From assembly GCA_902795275.1 (NCBI GenBank), contig CADBKQ010000005.1:45867-109866 (forward strand): 64,000 nt of DNA. Reading direction: 5' to 3'. Under the pieces are notes generated by a model. The model did no database searches. It worked only from the letters and a program-made list of their open reading frames with translations, and was not told the origin of the DNA. The stretch comes from an uncultured Eubacteriales bacterium. GTDB taxonomy: Bacteria > Bacillota > Clostridia > Christensenellales > Aristaeellaceae. The position numbers and the translations under genes are program-made. Positions 8,282-16,156 of this stretch are shown one piece after another (within the stretch, counting starts at the first letter, position 1; every line of letters starts with the position of its first letter).

Positions 8282-9553
8282 ATGTGGGAAACCCTGCGTA
8301 ACGTCTGGCGGGTTCCGGAGCTCCGCAAAAAGGTGCTCTACACGTTCTTCATGCTGCTGATCTTCCGTTTGGTCAGCGTTATCCCCGCGCCCGGCGTCGA
8401 TGTGAAGGCTGTTCAGGAAGCCATGGGCCAGTATGACATGCTGGGCCTGGTGAACATGATGACCGGTAACTCCTTCGGGCAAATGACCATCATGGCGATG
8501 GGTATCTCTCCCTACATCAACGCTTCCATCATCATGCAGCTGCTCACCATCGCCATCCCGGCGCTGGAGCGGCTGCAGAAGGACGGCGGCGAAGAAGGCA
8601 AGAAGAAGATCAACCGCATCACCCGTTATGTCACGGTCGGCCTGGCGGCCCTGCAGGCCATCGGCATCATCGCCGGTCTGCGCGCCATCAAGCCCGCCTA
8701 TGCCAACTTCTTCGGCTACATGACCATCGGTATCATCATGGCCGGCGGTACCGCCCTGGCTATGTGGATCGGTGAGCGCATCACCAAGAACGGCATCGGC
8801 AACGGCATTTCCCTGCTGATCTTCGCCGGTATCATCTCCAACCTGTTCAACGGCATCGTGACTGCCACTGCCCGCATCTTCAACGGCGGCGGCATGGCGG
8901 CTGTCGGACAGCTGGCGATCATCCTGATCTCCACGCTGGTGATCCTGGTGATCGTTACCTTCGTGGATATGGCCGAGCGCCGCATCCCCGTCCAGTACGC
9001 CAAGCGCGTGGTGGGCCGGAAGATGTACGGCGGCCAGAGCACCCACATCCCGCTGAAGCTGCTGAGCGTCGGCGTGCTGCCCCTGATCTTCGCCTACTCT
9101 TTCATGGCGTTCCCGGGCACCATCTTCGCCATGTTCGGCACCAACTCCGGCGCGTATAAGTGGTGGCAGGCCAATATGCATCAGGCTTCTCCCTGGTACA
9201 TGATCGTGTGCGCCCTGCTGATCATCGCGTTCAGCTACTTCTACACCTCCATCACCTTCAACCCTGAGGATATCGCCAAGAATATCCAGCAGCAGGGCGG
9301 TCACATCCCCGGCATCCGTACCGGCAGCAAGACCGTGGAATTCCTCAAGCGGACTTCCAACCGCCTGACCCTGTTCGCCGCCCTGTTCCTGGCCGTCCTG
9401 TCCACCATCCCCTCCCTGCTGACGGTTTGGCAGCAAGTGCAGATTCCCTTCGGCGCTTCTTCCATCCTGATCGCTGTGAGCGTGGCCATCGAGACGGTGC
9501 GCCAGGTGGAGAGCCAGCTGGTGATGAGAAACTACAAAGGCTTCCTGGGTTAA
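8282..9553 (+). CDS. secY: Preprotein translocase channel subunit SecY
   Basis: SecY forms the protein-conducting channel of the Sec translocase in the cytoplasmic membrane. The 423-residue sequence has the ten hydrophobic segments expected. It includes the plug region after VKAVQEAMGQYDMLGLVNMMTG, the MAMGISPYINASIIMQLL signature in the second membrane segment, the FVDMAERRIPVQYAKRVVG cytoplasmic loop and the C-terminal VESQLVMRNYKGFLG tail. Length is typical. It ends the spc part of the cluster. A stem-loop and a repeat-filled spacer follow before adk. Confidence 0.98.
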   Translation: MWETLRNVWRVPELRKKVLYTFFMLLIFRLVSVIPAPGVDVKAVQEAMGQYDMLGLVNMMTGNSFGQMTIMAMGISPYINASIIMQLLTIAIPALERLQKDGGEEGKKKINRITRYVTVGLAALQAIGIIAGLRAIKPAYANFFGYMTIGIIMAGGTALAMWIGERITKNGIGNGISLLIFAGIISNLFNGIVTATARIFNGGGMAAVGQLAIILISTLVILVIVTFVDMAERRIPVQYAKRVVGRKMYGGQSTHIPLKLLSVGVLPLIFAYSFMAFPGTIFAMFGTNSGAYKWWQANMHQASPWYMIVCALLIIAFSYFYTSITFNPEDIAKNIQQQGGHIPGIRTGSKTVEFLKRTSNRLTLFAALFLAVLSTIPSLLTVWQQVQIPFGASSILIAVSVAIETVRQVESQLVMRNYKGFLG

Positions 9554-9575
9554 TCGAAAGATTCACTCACGGAAT

Positions 9576-9631
9576 ACGCGGAATGCACCCCTGGCGGGAG
9601 CGAAGGTTTCCCCAGGGGCGGCATTCCACGT
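9576..9631 (+). terminator. Stem-loop after secY (possible terminator or attenuator)
   Basis: An imperfect stem pairs GGAATGC and CCCCTGG on the left with CCAGGGG and GCATTCC on the right around a loop of about 16 bases. There is no proper run of T after it, so Rho-independent termination is uncertain. It may be an attenuator or processing site. Confidence 0.4.
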
Positions 9632-9652
9632 TCTATGTATAGGCAATGTAAA

Positions 9653-9681
9653 TTGTGGTTGCTTTAATACATAGATACAAT
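9653..9681 (+). promoter_or_regulatory. Putative sigma-A promoter for the adk-rpoA part
   Basis: TTGTGG at 9653-9658 and TACAAT at 9676-9681 are separated by 17 bases, in an AT-rich patch within otherwise GC-rich DNA. It would drive adk, map and the following genes. The family-A repeat lies between this promoter and adk, so the transcript would carry it in its leader. Confidence 0.5.
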
Positions 9682-9737
9682 ATTTGGGGTTTACTGATTT
9701 CTGGATTCAAAGAGCAGGCAATACCCGACGTACTCAA

Positions 9738-9995
9738 CGGCTTTCTCGGAAGGGGACGAACCGCCGATGACCGCCAGTGGCGGGAATTTCATCGGCGGTG
9801 AGATCATCCGAAACAAGCAATCTCCGCAGTGCGGAGTTGCGCCGATTGAGGATGCGGAAAAGGGGGAAACCGCTCTTAGCCAGGCGGCGTTGACGCCTGG
9901 CGCGACTTCAGCAAACAATGAGGAAACCAACAGCACGGGCAAGCGCCGAAGGCGTCGCAGGCCATGCGAAGCAATACCAAAGAGCGGTTTCCCCC
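9738..9995 (+). repeat. Family-A palindromic element, copy A1, with two inserted segments
   Basis: It begins with the family border GGCTTTCTCGGAAGGGG and contains the stem GGGGGAAACCGCTCTT, whose complement AAAGAGCGGTTTCCCCC ends at 9995. The other copies (15.58, 48.26 and 51.02 kb) are only about 65 bp long. This one has an extra segment between border and stem (about 9757-9868) and another of about 100 bases inside the loop. The first insert includes an 11-bp inverted repeat (ACCGCCGATGA / TCATCGGCGGT) and a module at 9770-9852 that recurs inverted at 53057-53135. The frame through it is open into adk but is not believed to be coding. Confidence 0.8.
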
Positions 9996-10024
9996 AGAGA
10001 AAAATACAAACAGGAGGTGCTGGT

Positions 10025-10657
10025 ATGAACCTGATTTTCCTGGGCCCTCCCGGTGCGGGAAAAGGCACCATGGCGCAGCTGCTGATGAATGAAGTGGGCA
10101 TCCCCCAGATTTCCACTGGTGATATGCTCCGCCAGGCGATGAAAGCGGGCACAGAGATGGGCCTGAGCGCCAAGCGGTATATCGAAGCGGGCGAGCTGGT
10201 GCCCGATGAAGTGGTCATCGGCATCGTGAAGGATCGCCTCCAGGCGGATGACTGCAAGAACGGCTATATCCTGGACGGGTTCCCCCGGACGGTTCCGCAG
10301 GCGGAAGCGCTGGCGCAGTTTGCTAAGATCGACGTAGCGCTGAATATCGCCTTGGACGATGAAGTCATCATCAGCCGGCTGGGCGGACGGCGCGTGTGCC
10401 TCAAGTGCGGCGCGACGTATCACACCAGCACCCTGAATGGCAGCGATACCTGCGCGGCGTGCGGCGAAAAGCTGGTGCAGCGCAAGGACGACGCTCCCGA
10501 AACGGTGAAGAACCGCCTGGCGGTGTATGCCGCCCAGACCGCGCCCCTCATCGACTACTATGAGAAGAAGGGCCTGCTGAAAACCGTGGAGTGCGCCCCC
10601 AAGGCCACCGTTGCGGAAAACTACGCCAAAGTGCGTGAAACGCTGGGGATCAAATGA
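10025..10657 (+). CDS. adk: Adenylate kinase, zinc-LID type
   Basis: Adenylate kinase interconverts ATP plus AMP and two ADP in the cytoplasm. The 210-residue product starts MNLIFLGPPGAGKGTMAQ with the P-loop at residues 7-14, has the DGFPRT AMP-binding motif, and a LID with CLKCG and CAACG pairs, the four-cysteine zinc site common in Firmicutes. The frame is open 86 codons further upstream through the family-A repeat, but the AGGAGGTGCTGGT site fixes the start at 10025. The stop overlaps map by four bases. Confidence 0.97.
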   Translation: MNLIFLGPPGAGKGTMAQLLMNEVGIPQISTGDMLRQAMKAGTEMGLSAKRYIEAGELVPDEVVIGIVKDRLQADDCKNGYILDGFPRTVPQAEALAQFAKIDVALNIALDDEVIISRLGGRRVCLKCGATYHTSTLNGSDTCAACGEKLVQRKDDAPETVKNRLAVYAAQTAPLIDYYEKKGLLKTVECAPKATVAENYAKVRETLGIK

Positions 10658-11433
10658 TCAGCATCAAAAATCCCATCCAGCTGGCCAAGATGCGCAGCGC
10701 CGGCCACCTGCTCCATGATGTGCTGTGTGCGACCCGGGAGATCATTCGCCCGGAGATGACCACCATGGACATCAATGCCTTCGTGGACGAAGCCATCCGA
10801 AAGGGCGGCGGTATCCCCACGGAGCTGGGCTACTGCGGGTATCCCGCCTCCATCTGCGCTTCCATCGACGACGAGGTGGTGCACGGCATCCCCTCCAAGA
10901 ACGTGGAGCTCAAAGAGGGCAGCATCATTTCCATCGACGTGACCCTGGCCCTGGACGGTTGGCAGGCTGACAGCTGCTTCACCGCCCCGGTGGGAAAAAT
11001 CAGCGAGGAAAAACAGCGGCTGATCCAGGTCACGGAGGAATGCTTCTGGCTGGGCGCCCGGCAGGCGGTGAACGGCAACCGCATCGGCGACATCAGCGCC
11101 GCGGTGCAGACCCACGCGGAAGCCCACGGCTACGGCGTGGTGCGCGACCTGACGGGCCACGGCATCGGCAAGGAAATGCACGAGGACCCGGCGGTGCCGA
11201 ACTTCGGCGCGGCGGGCCATGGCCCCAGGATCCGTCCCGGCATGACGTTCTGCGTGGAACCCATGATCGCCATGGGCCGCTGGCAGGTGCATCAGCTCAG
11301 CGACGGCTGGACCGTCGTGACCAACGACCACAAGCCCGCCGCCCATTATGAGCATACTTTGGCCATCACGCCCAAGGGCCTGCCCGAACTTTTAACGCTT
11401 CCGGGCTTCACTTGGAAGGAGCAGGAAGAATGA
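10654..11433 (+). CDS. map: Methionine aminopeptidase, type I
   Basis: This metalloprotease removes the initiator methionine from nascent proteins. The 259-residue sequence has the type I fold and the metal ligands in context: the Asp in SIIDVTL-like SIDVTLALDGW, the Asp in QADSCF, the His in DLTGHGIG, the Glu in CVEPM, and the Glu in HYEHTLAIT. The substrate His is in DEVVHGIPS. The ATG overlaps the adk stop (ATGA), and the stop overlaps the next gene in the same way, so adk, map and the KOW gene are tightly coupled. Confidence 0.96.
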   Translation: MISIKNPIQLAKMRSAGHLLHDVLCATREIIRPEMTTMDINAFVDEAIRKGGGIPTELGYCGYPASICASIDDEVVHGIPSKNVELKEGSIISIDVTLALDGWQADSCFTAPVGKISEEKQRLIQVTEECFWLGARQAVNGNRIGDISAAVQTHAEAHGYGVVRDLTGHGIGKEMHEDPAVPNFGAAGHGPRIRPGMTFCVEPMIAMGRWQVHQLSDGWTVVTNDHKPAAHYEHTLAITPKGLPELLTLPGFTWKEQEE

Positions 11434-11741
11434 AACCACCAATTTTGCCCGGTTACGCAGTTTTTTCAAAAAAAGGGCGTGACAAAGGCAGGTACTTTGT
11501 GGTATTATATACCTTGGACGCCGAATTTGTGATGATGGCCGACGGGGACACCCGGAAGCTCGATCACATGAAGAAAAAACGGCGGAAGCACCTGACGGCC
11601 TGTCCCCATGAATTCCCCGACCTTCTGATGCTGCAGGAGAAGGGGCAGCTTAAGGACAGCGACATCCGCAGGGCGCTTCATTCCATCGTAAGCAATGGCA
11701 ATGGCGAACAACAATCGCCGACCGAAAACAGGGAGGGTTAA
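11430..11741 (+). CDS. KOW-domain RNA-binding protein (L14e-like)
   Basis: A 103-residue small basic protein with an N-terminal KOW-like segment ([24 protein letters not shown]) and a cluster KKKRRKHL that probably binds RNA. Proteins of this kind, often labelled KOW domain-containing or L14e-like, lie between map and infA in many Clostridia. Their exact role on the ribosome is not settled. The ATG at 11430 overlaps the map stop. The C-terminal third is polar and probably disordered. Family assignment is from sequence pattern and position. Confidence 0.85.
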   Translation: MKPPILPGYAVFSKKGRDKGRYFVVLYTLDAEFVMMADGDTRKLDHMKKKRRKHLTACPHEFPDLLMLQEKGQLKDSDIRRALHSIVSNGNGEQQSPTENREG

Positions 11742-11746
11742 TCCGA

Positions 11747-11968
11747 TTGTCCAAGGACGATGTCATCGAAATGGAAGGCAAGGTCATTGAGGCGCTGCCC
11801 AATGCCATGTTCCAGGTTGAACTGCCGAACGGCCATCGCATCATGGCCCATATTTCCGGCAAGATGCGCATGAACTTCATCCGCATTTACCCAGGGGATA
11901 AGGTCACGATCGAGCTCTCCCCCTACGACTTGACCCGCGGCCGCATTACGTGGCGCAGCAAGAACTGA
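11747..11968 (+). CDS. infA: Translation initiation factor IF-1
   Basis: IF-1 occupies the A site of the 30S subunit during initiation. The 73-residue product is a single OB fold starting [26 protein letters not shown], with [24 protein letters not shown] and the C-terminal [11 protein letters not shown]. The start codon is TTG, 10 bases after a GGGAGG site. Identification is firm. Confidence 0.96.
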   Translation: MSKDDVIEMEGKVIEALPNAMFQVELPNGHRIMAHISGKMRMNFIRIYPGDKVTIELSPYDLTRGRITWRSKN

Positions 11969-11994
11969 TTCTGACCTGAGGAGGTACAACGCAC

Positions 11995-12108
11995 ATGAAA
12001 GTCCGTCCTTCTGTGAAGCCCATCTGTGAAAAGTGCAAGATCATCAAGCGCAAGGGCCGCGTGATGGTGATTTGCGAAAACCCCAAGCATAAGCAGCGTC
12101 AGGGCTGA
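11995..12108 (+). CDS. rpmJ: 50S ribosomal protein L36 (37 aa)
   Basis: L36 is the smallest large-subunit protein. These 37 codons encode [18 protein letters not shown], then a basic stretch, then [15 protein letters not shown]. The zinc ligands Cys, Cys, Cys, His at about residues 11, 14, 27 and 32 are all present, so this is the zinc-binding form. It is preceded by GAGGAGG and lies between infA and rpsM, where it belongs. Confidence 0.95.
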   Translation: MKVRPSVKPICEKCKIIKRKGRVMVICENPKHKQRQG

Positions 12109-12438
12109 CCCACCCTTGACGACTTTGGGAGCGCCGTCCCGAGCGCCCGGATCCAACGGACGCCGGGGACGGCGTTCCCCGCGCGAATCCGCCCGGATTC
12201 GCAGCAACGGAATCCCTATCCTATAAGCAGACACGCCTGTGTGGGCGGCTGCCCCGATGGCAACTGAACGTCGGGGACCATGCGGCTGTCACATAAAATC
12301 CGCCTGGGTTGCGGGCGGAGCGAAAACGCGGGCCGCGCGCCTGAAAGGACAAGTTATCTACGCCTTGTCCGAGGTAAGGAAGCAAGCGGCTCCCCAACCA
12401 CCCATTCCCACAGAATCATTTGGAGGTGTAACCAACAC
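12109..12438 (+). other. 330-base spacer with five stem-loops ahead of rpsM
   Basis: No gene is supported here; the frame open into rpsM is not coding. Five simple hairpins follow one another. They lie at 12131-12174 (CGCCGTCCC with GGGGACGGCG), 12183-12202 (GCGAATCC with GGATTCGC, perfect), 12252-12276 (CCCCGA with TCGGGG), 12299-12319 (TCCGCC with GGGCGGA) and 12347-12370 (GGACAAG with CTTGTCC). A mostly unpaired CA-rich stretch and the GGAGG site of rpsM follow. It could be a structured leader or a separate RNA. I recognise no known RNA family in it. Confidence 0.5.
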
Positions 12439-12810
12439 ATGGCACGTATTGCGGGTGTTGACCTGCCCCGAGAAAAGCGCGTCGAGGTTGGCTTGACTTA
12501 CATTTACGGCATCGGCCCCACCGTGAGCAAGCAGATCCTTGAAGTGACCGAAGTGAATCCCGACACCCGGGTGAAGGACCTGAGTGAATCGGACGTGAGC
12601 AAGCTGCGCGAATACATCGAACATCACCTGAAGGTGGAAGGCGATCTGCGCCGCGAAGTCTCCCTGAATATCAAGCGTCTGGTGGAAATCGGCTGCTACC
12701 GCGGCGTCCGCCATCGCCGCAATCTGCCCGTCCGCGGCCAGAACACCAAGCAGAACGCCCGTACCCGCAAGGGCCCGAAGCGCACTGTCGGCGGCAAGAA
12801 GAAGTCTTAA
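12439..12810 (+). CDS. rpsM: 30S ribosomal protein S13
   Basis: S13 contacts tRNA and forms inter-subunit bridges from the 30S head. The 123-residue product starts [26 protein letters not shown], has the helix-two-turn-helix region, and ends in the basic tail with [18 protein letters not shown] and [11 protein letters not shown]. The frame extends 53 codons upstream, but the ATG at 12439 is preceded by GGAGG and matches the family start. rpsK follows after a 116-base spacer containing two small hairpins. Confidence 0.97.
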   Translation: MARIAGVDLPREKRVEVGLTYIYGIGPTVSKQILEVTEVNPDTRVKDLSESDVSKLREYIEHHLKVEGDLRREVSLNIKRLVEIGCYRGVRHRRNLPVRGQNTKQNARTRKGPKRTVGGKKKS

Positions 12811-12926
12811 TCATTGCCGGAGTGAAACCGGTAAAACGGCGGGATCGGCATGAAAGATTCATCCAATCCGCCTGACGCATCAACATCCAAAAGGACGCCC
12901 CGAAAGGGGTTCGGAGGGATATAAGA

Positions 12927-13328
12927 ATGGCTCCTAAGAAAGCGCTGAAGAAGGTATCGCGCAAGCGCCGTGAAAAGAAGCTCGTGGAGCGCGGCGTGGC
13001 GCACATCCGTTCTTCCTTCAATAATACCATCGTCACCATCACTGACGTGCAGGGCAACGCCCTGTCCTGGGCTTCCGCCGGCGGCATGGGTTTCCGCGGC
13101 AACAAGAAGTCCACCCCCTTCGCCGCTCAGATGGCCGCCGAAACCGCTGCGAAAGCCAGCGCTGAATTCGGCCTCAAGTCTGTGGACGTGCTGGTGAAGG
13201 GCCCCGGTTCCGGCCGTGAAGCCGCCATCCGCGCCCTGCAGACCGCCGGCCTGGACGTGACCATGATCAAGGACGTGACTCCCATTCCTCACAATGGCTG
13301 CCGTCCCCCCAAGCGCCGCCGCGTGTAA
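12927..13328 (+). CDS. rpsK: 30S ribosomal protein S11
   Basis: S11 lies on the platform of the 30S subunit near the E site. The 133-residue sequence has a basic N-terminal extension, then [27 protein letters not shown], the [19 protein letters not shown] signature, and the C-terminal [18 protein letters not shown]. Length is typical. GGAGG lies 10 bases before the ATG. Confidence 0.97.
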   Translation: MAPKKALKKVSRKRREKKLVERGVAHIRSSFNNTIVTITDVQGNALSWASAGGMGFRGNKKSTPFAAQMAAETAAKASAEFGLKSVDVLVKGPGSGREAAIRALQTAGLDVTMIKDVTPIPHNGCRPPKRRRV

Positions 13329-13347
13329 TTGAAGGAGGAAAACAAGA

Positions 13348-13944
13348 ATGGCTAACAATAAGCAGCCTATTGCCCGGAAATGCCGTGCTCTTGACATTAC
13401 TCCGGCTACCATGGGCTACGCGAAGAAAAAGTCTACGCGCAACCCCGGCGGAAACCGCCGCAAGAAGGTCTCCGAATACGGCGGCCAGCTGAAAGAAAAG
13501 CAGAAGGTCAAGTTCATCTATGGCGTGCTGGAAAAGCAGTTCCGCCATTACTTTGACAAGGCCTCCAACATGAAGGGCGTTACCGGTGAAAACATGCTGT
13601 CCCTGCTGGAACTGCGGCTGGACAACGTGGTGTATCGCCTGGGCCTGGCCAAGACCCGCCGCATGGCGCGCCAGATCGTGGGCCACGGCCACATCCGCGT
13701 GAACGGACAGAAGGTGGATATTCCTTCTTACGAAGTGAAGAAGGGCGACGTGATCACCCTGCGTGAACGCTCCACTCAGATGGAAATGTTCAAGGCGCTG
13801 CGGGAAGGCACCAGCGTGCTGACTCCCAAGTGGCTCACTTTCGATGCCCAGAACCTGACCGGCACCGTGAACGAGCTGCCCACCCGCGCTGACATCGACT
13901 ACGAAGTGCAGGAGAACATGATCGTTGAATTCTATAGCCGCTGA
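13348..13944 (+). CDS. rpsD: 30S ribosomal protein S4, zinc-free type
   Basis: S4 is a primary 16S rRNA-binding assembly protein. The 198-residue product has the N-terminal domain, the LLELRLDNVVYRLGLAKTRRMARQIVGHGHIRVNG S4 RNA-binding domain in its usual place, and a C-terminal MIVEFYSR end. The N-terminus lacks the four-cysteine zinc knuckle; only one Cys (residue 12) is present. This is the C-minus form. The order rpsK-rpsD-rpoA matches Clostridia. It is preceded by AAGGAGG. Confidence 0.96.
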   Translation: MANNKQPIARKCRALDITPATMGYAKKKSTRNPGGNRRKKVSEYGGQLKEKQKVKFIYGVLEKQFRHYFDKASNMKGVTGENMLSLLELRLDNVVYRLGLAKTRRMARQIVGHGHIRVNGQKVDIPSYEVKKGDVITLRERSTQMEMFKALREGTSVLTPKWLTFDAQNLTGTVNELPTRADIDYEVQENMIVEFYSR

Positions 13945-14005
13945 TCCTGTTCTGACCGTATGATGCAGTCCACAACGACCGTATCGGATAGGAGGGTTGG
14001 ACTCA

Positions 14006-14953
14006 GTGATTATCGAAATCGAAAAAGCGCATATCGATTGTATCGAGATGGCGGCCAACAACACCTACGGCAAATTCGTGATCGAGCCGCTTGAGCGCGG
14101 CTTCGGCCACACGCTGGGCAACGCGCTGCGGCGGGTGCTGATCAATTCGCTCCCCGGCGCCGCTGTGACCAGCGTGAGCATCGACGGCGTGCAGCACGAA
14201 TTTTCCACCGTTCCCGGTGTGAAAGAAGACGTGACTGAACTGATCCTGAACCTGAAGGAGCTGGCCCTGAAACTGTACACGGACCAGGTCAAGATGGTGG
14301 AGATCAGCGCCCAGGGCCCCTGCGAACTGACCGCGGCGGACATCCGGGTGGATGATGAAGTGGAAATTGTGAACCCCGATCTGCATATCGCCACGCTGGG
14401 CGAGGGCGCGAAGCTGCACATGTGGCTGAGCCTGGACCGGGGCCGGGGCTATGTCAGTTCCGACAAGAACAAGACGGCCCAGATGCCCATCGGCGTCATT
14501 CCCATCGATTCCATCTACACCCCCATCCGCAAGGTCAACTACGTGGTGGAAGACACCCGCGTGGGCCAGATCACGGACTACGATAAATTGACCCTGGAAG
14601 TGTGGACGGACGGCTCCGTGGCTCCCGACGAAGCCATTGCCATCTCCGCCCACATCCTCACCGAACAGCTCTCCCTCTTTGTCGGCCTCACCGACCAGGC
14701 GATGCCCATCAGCACCTCCGAACCGGAAGACGACAAGATGGAGAAAGTGATGGAGATGACGATCGAAGACCTCGATCTCTCCGTCCGCGCCTACAATTGC
14801 CTCAAGCGCGCGGGCATCAACACTGTGGCCGAGCTGGTTCAGCGCAACCAGGAGGACATGATGAAGGTGCGCAACCTGGGCAAAAAGAGTCTGGAAGAAG
14901 TCGAGCAGAAGCTGCAGGCGCTGGGCCTGGGGCTGCGTCCGACCGAAGAGTGA
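14006..14953 (+). CDS. rpoA: DNA-directed RNA polymerase alpha subunit
   Basis: Alpha is the assembly platform of RNA polymerase; its C-terminal domain binds UP elements and activators. The 315-residue product has the N-terminal dimerisation domain ([22 protein letters not shown]) and the C-terminal domain with the helix-hairpin-helix segment [20 protein letters not shown] and [18 protein letters not shown]. The start is taken as GTG at 14006, nine bases after GGAGGG. The TTG at 13997 abuts that site directly and is too close. Confidence 0.96.
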   Translation: MIIEIEKAHIDCIEMAANNTYGKFVIEPLERGFGHTLGNALRRVLINSLPGAAVTSVSIDGVQHEFSTVPGVKEDVTELILNLKELALKLYTDQVKMVEISAQGPCELTAADIRVDDEVEIVNPDLHIATLGEGAKLHMWLSLDRGRGYVSSDKNKTAQMPIGVIPIDSIYTPIRKVNYVVEDTRVGQITDYDKLTLEVWTDGSVAPDEAIAISAHILTEQLSLFVGLTDQAMPISTSEPEDDKMEKVMEMTIEDLDLSVRAYNCLKRAGINTVAELVQRNQEDMMKVRNLGKKSLEEVEQKLQALGLGLRPTEE

Positions 14954-14968
14954 TAGGAGGAAACCCCC

Positions 14969-15481
14969 ATGGCAACAGAGCGCAAGCTGGGCCGTACCGC
15001 GAGCCAGCGCAAGGCGATGCTGCGGAACCTGACCACCAATCTCCTGTGGTACGGCCGCATCGAAACCACCGAGGCTAAGGCCAAGGAAGTGCGCAGCATC
15101 GTGGATAAAATGATCACCCTCGCCATCCGCGAATATGACAAGACCGTGGAAGTGGAGAAGGAGTTTTATAACGACAAGAAGCAGATCGTGAAGCAGACCT
15201 TCACCAACGACCTGCCTTCCAAGCTGCATGCCCGCCGCCTGATGATGGCTTACCTGTACGACATCAAGGAAGCCAAGAACGACGACGAGAGCAAGAAGGA
15301 ATACAAGGAACGCACCAAGGATAGCAAGCATCCCGTGGTGGAAAAGCTGTTCCGTGAATACGGCCCCAAGTACCGCGCCCGCAACGCGGAAAAGGGCTGC
15401 GCCGGCGGCTATACCCGCATCTATAAGCTGGGCCCCCGCCGCGGCGACGCCGCCGAAATGGTCATCATCGAATTGGTGTGA
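14969..15481 (+). CDS. rplQ: 50S ribosomal protein L17 with a long C-terminal part
   Basis: L17 lies at the tunnel exit. The N-terminal core is standard: [22 protein letters not shown], the [16 protein letters not shown] segment and the C-terminal [24 protein letters not shown] motif. At 170 residues it is longer than the common 115-130. The extra length is a lysine-rich insertion between the two motifs (about residues 60-125), a variation also seen in other Clostridia. A clear terminator follows, so this ends the ribosomal cluster. Confidence 0.95.
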   Translation: MATERKLGRTASQRKAMLRNLTTNLLWYGRIETTEAKAKEVRSIVDKMITLAIREYDKTVEVEKEFYNDKKQIVKQTFTNDLPSKLHARRLMMAYLYDIKEAKNDDESKKEYKERTKDSKHPVVEKLFREYGPKYRARNAEKGCAGGYTRIYKLGPRRGDAAEMVIIELV

Positions 15482-15500
15482 CGATTGACGGATAAGCGAA

Positions 15501-15533
15501 AAACAGGCTGTGTGGAAACATAGCCTGTTTTTT
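15501..15533 (+). terminator. Rho-independent terminator after rplQ
   Basis: AAACAGGCT pairs with AGCCTGTTT around a short loop and is followed by T residues. It lies 20 bases after the rplQ stop and closes the ribosomal cluster. Confidence 0.85.
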
Positions 15534-15580
15534 GGCGCTGCGTAAAACCAACGCTTCGATGGTTTTTCGTCATCCCTTAT

Positions 15581-15645
15581 GGCTTTCTCGGAAAGGGGGT
15601 ATGGGGGGAAACCGCTCTTTGACCAACAAAGAGCGGTTTCCCCCC
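15581..15645 (+). repeat. Family-A palindromic element, copy A2
   Basis: A compact copy with the border GGCTTTCTCGGAAAGGGGG, then the stem GGGGGGAAACCGCTCTTTG paired with CAAAGAGCGGTTTCCCCCC around a four-base loop. It has the same stem variant (CCGCTCTT) and the same orientation as copy A1 at 9.7 kb. It lies between the rplQ terminator and the promoter of the next gene. Confidence 0.85.
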
Positions 15646-15699
15646 AAAACTCTTCCATTGAAAAATTTGTCCTTTTTCCACAAAATTTTGCGGTATGTG

Positions 15700-15727
15700 T
15701 TTCAAATGCCCCCAAGTTGTGTATAAT
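15700..15727 (+). promoter_or_regulatory. Putative promoter of the NrdD-tail-like gene
   Basis: A perfect TATAAT lies at 15722-15727 in an AT-rich patch. The upstream hexamer at 15700 (TTTCAA, 16-base spacing) is weak. The gene start is about 90 bases downstream, and the leader contains a GCGCTGAGCGC hairpin. Confidence 0.5.
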
Positions 15728-15817
15728 AATCTTGTCGGAAGAAAGACTACGCGCTGAGCGCGATAAAGGTACAGCCGAGAAAACAATCGGCCAACGAGAA
15801 AAAGGGAGGAAAAAACC

Positions 15818-16084
15818 ATGGAATGCAAAGTAAATGTGACGGGCGGTACGCTGCCCCAGGAAGAAATTCAGGCTTATATCCATCGTGCGGAACAGAAGTA
15901 TGGCACCAAGCCCCAGGGCATCGACATCAAAGTGGACGGCGAATATGTGGAACTGTCCTATGACTTCGGCAACATGCCTTTCCAGCGCATCCGCCGCATT
16001 ACCGGTTACCTGGTGGGTACCCTGGATCGCTTCAATAACGCCAAGCGCGCCGAGGAACATGACCGCGTGAAACACGCCGTATAA
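15818..16084 (+). CDS. Small protein resembling the C-terminal tail of anaerobic ribonucleotide reductase
   Basis: An 88-residue single-gene unit starting MECKVNVTGGTLPQEEIQ and ending FQRIRRITGYLVGTLDRFNN plus AKRAEEHDRVKHAV. The last 40 residues read like the end of class III ribonucleotide reductase (NrdD), where ITGYL, RFN and RVKH occur. Proteins of this size are often labelled that way in Clostridia. The CxxC zinc pairs and the glycyl-radical RVCGY-like loop of real NrdD are absent, so it cannot be an active reductase. The first half is a separate small fold. The function is unknown. It has its own promoter, an AAAGGGAGG site and a strong terminator. Confidence 0.6.
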   Translation: MECKVNVTGGTLPQEEIQAYIHRAEQKYGTKPQGIDIKVDGEYVELSYDFGNMPFQRIRRITGYLVGTLDRFNNAKRAEEHDRVKHAV

Positions 16085-16097
16085 TATAGTTATATAC

Positions 16098-16137
16098 AGC
16101 GACTGCCCTTCCTGATCGGAAGGGCAGTCGCTTTTTA
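16098..16137. terminator. Strong terminator between convergent genes
   Basis: A perfect stem of AGCGACTGCCCTTCC with GGAAGGGCAGTCGCT around a four-base loop is followed by TTTTT on the plus strand. It ends the 88-residue gene and may also serve the acyltransferase gene arriving on the minus strand. Confidence 0.9.
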
Positions 16138-16156
16138 CGGCGATAGATTCAGAAAA

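Noticed and set aside
9767..10024. Possible 86-residue extension of adenylate kinase
   Set aside because: The extension lies in a family-A repeat and its inserts, while AGGAGG and the conserved MNLIFLGPPGAGKGT start are at 10025.
12347..12400. Possible SRP RNA because of a GGAAGCA string
   Set aside because: The conserved symmetric-loop context of SRP helix 8 is not present, and the neighbouring stems do not fit the SRP RNA layout.
12280..12438. 53-codon extension of ribosomal protein S13 into the hairpin spacer
   Set aside because: S13 length and start are normal from 12439, which has GGAGG just upstream. The extension is low in protein character.
15818..16084. True anaerobic ribonucleotide reductase
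   Set aside because: Far too short, and it lacks the glycyl-radical loop and the zinc cysteines.
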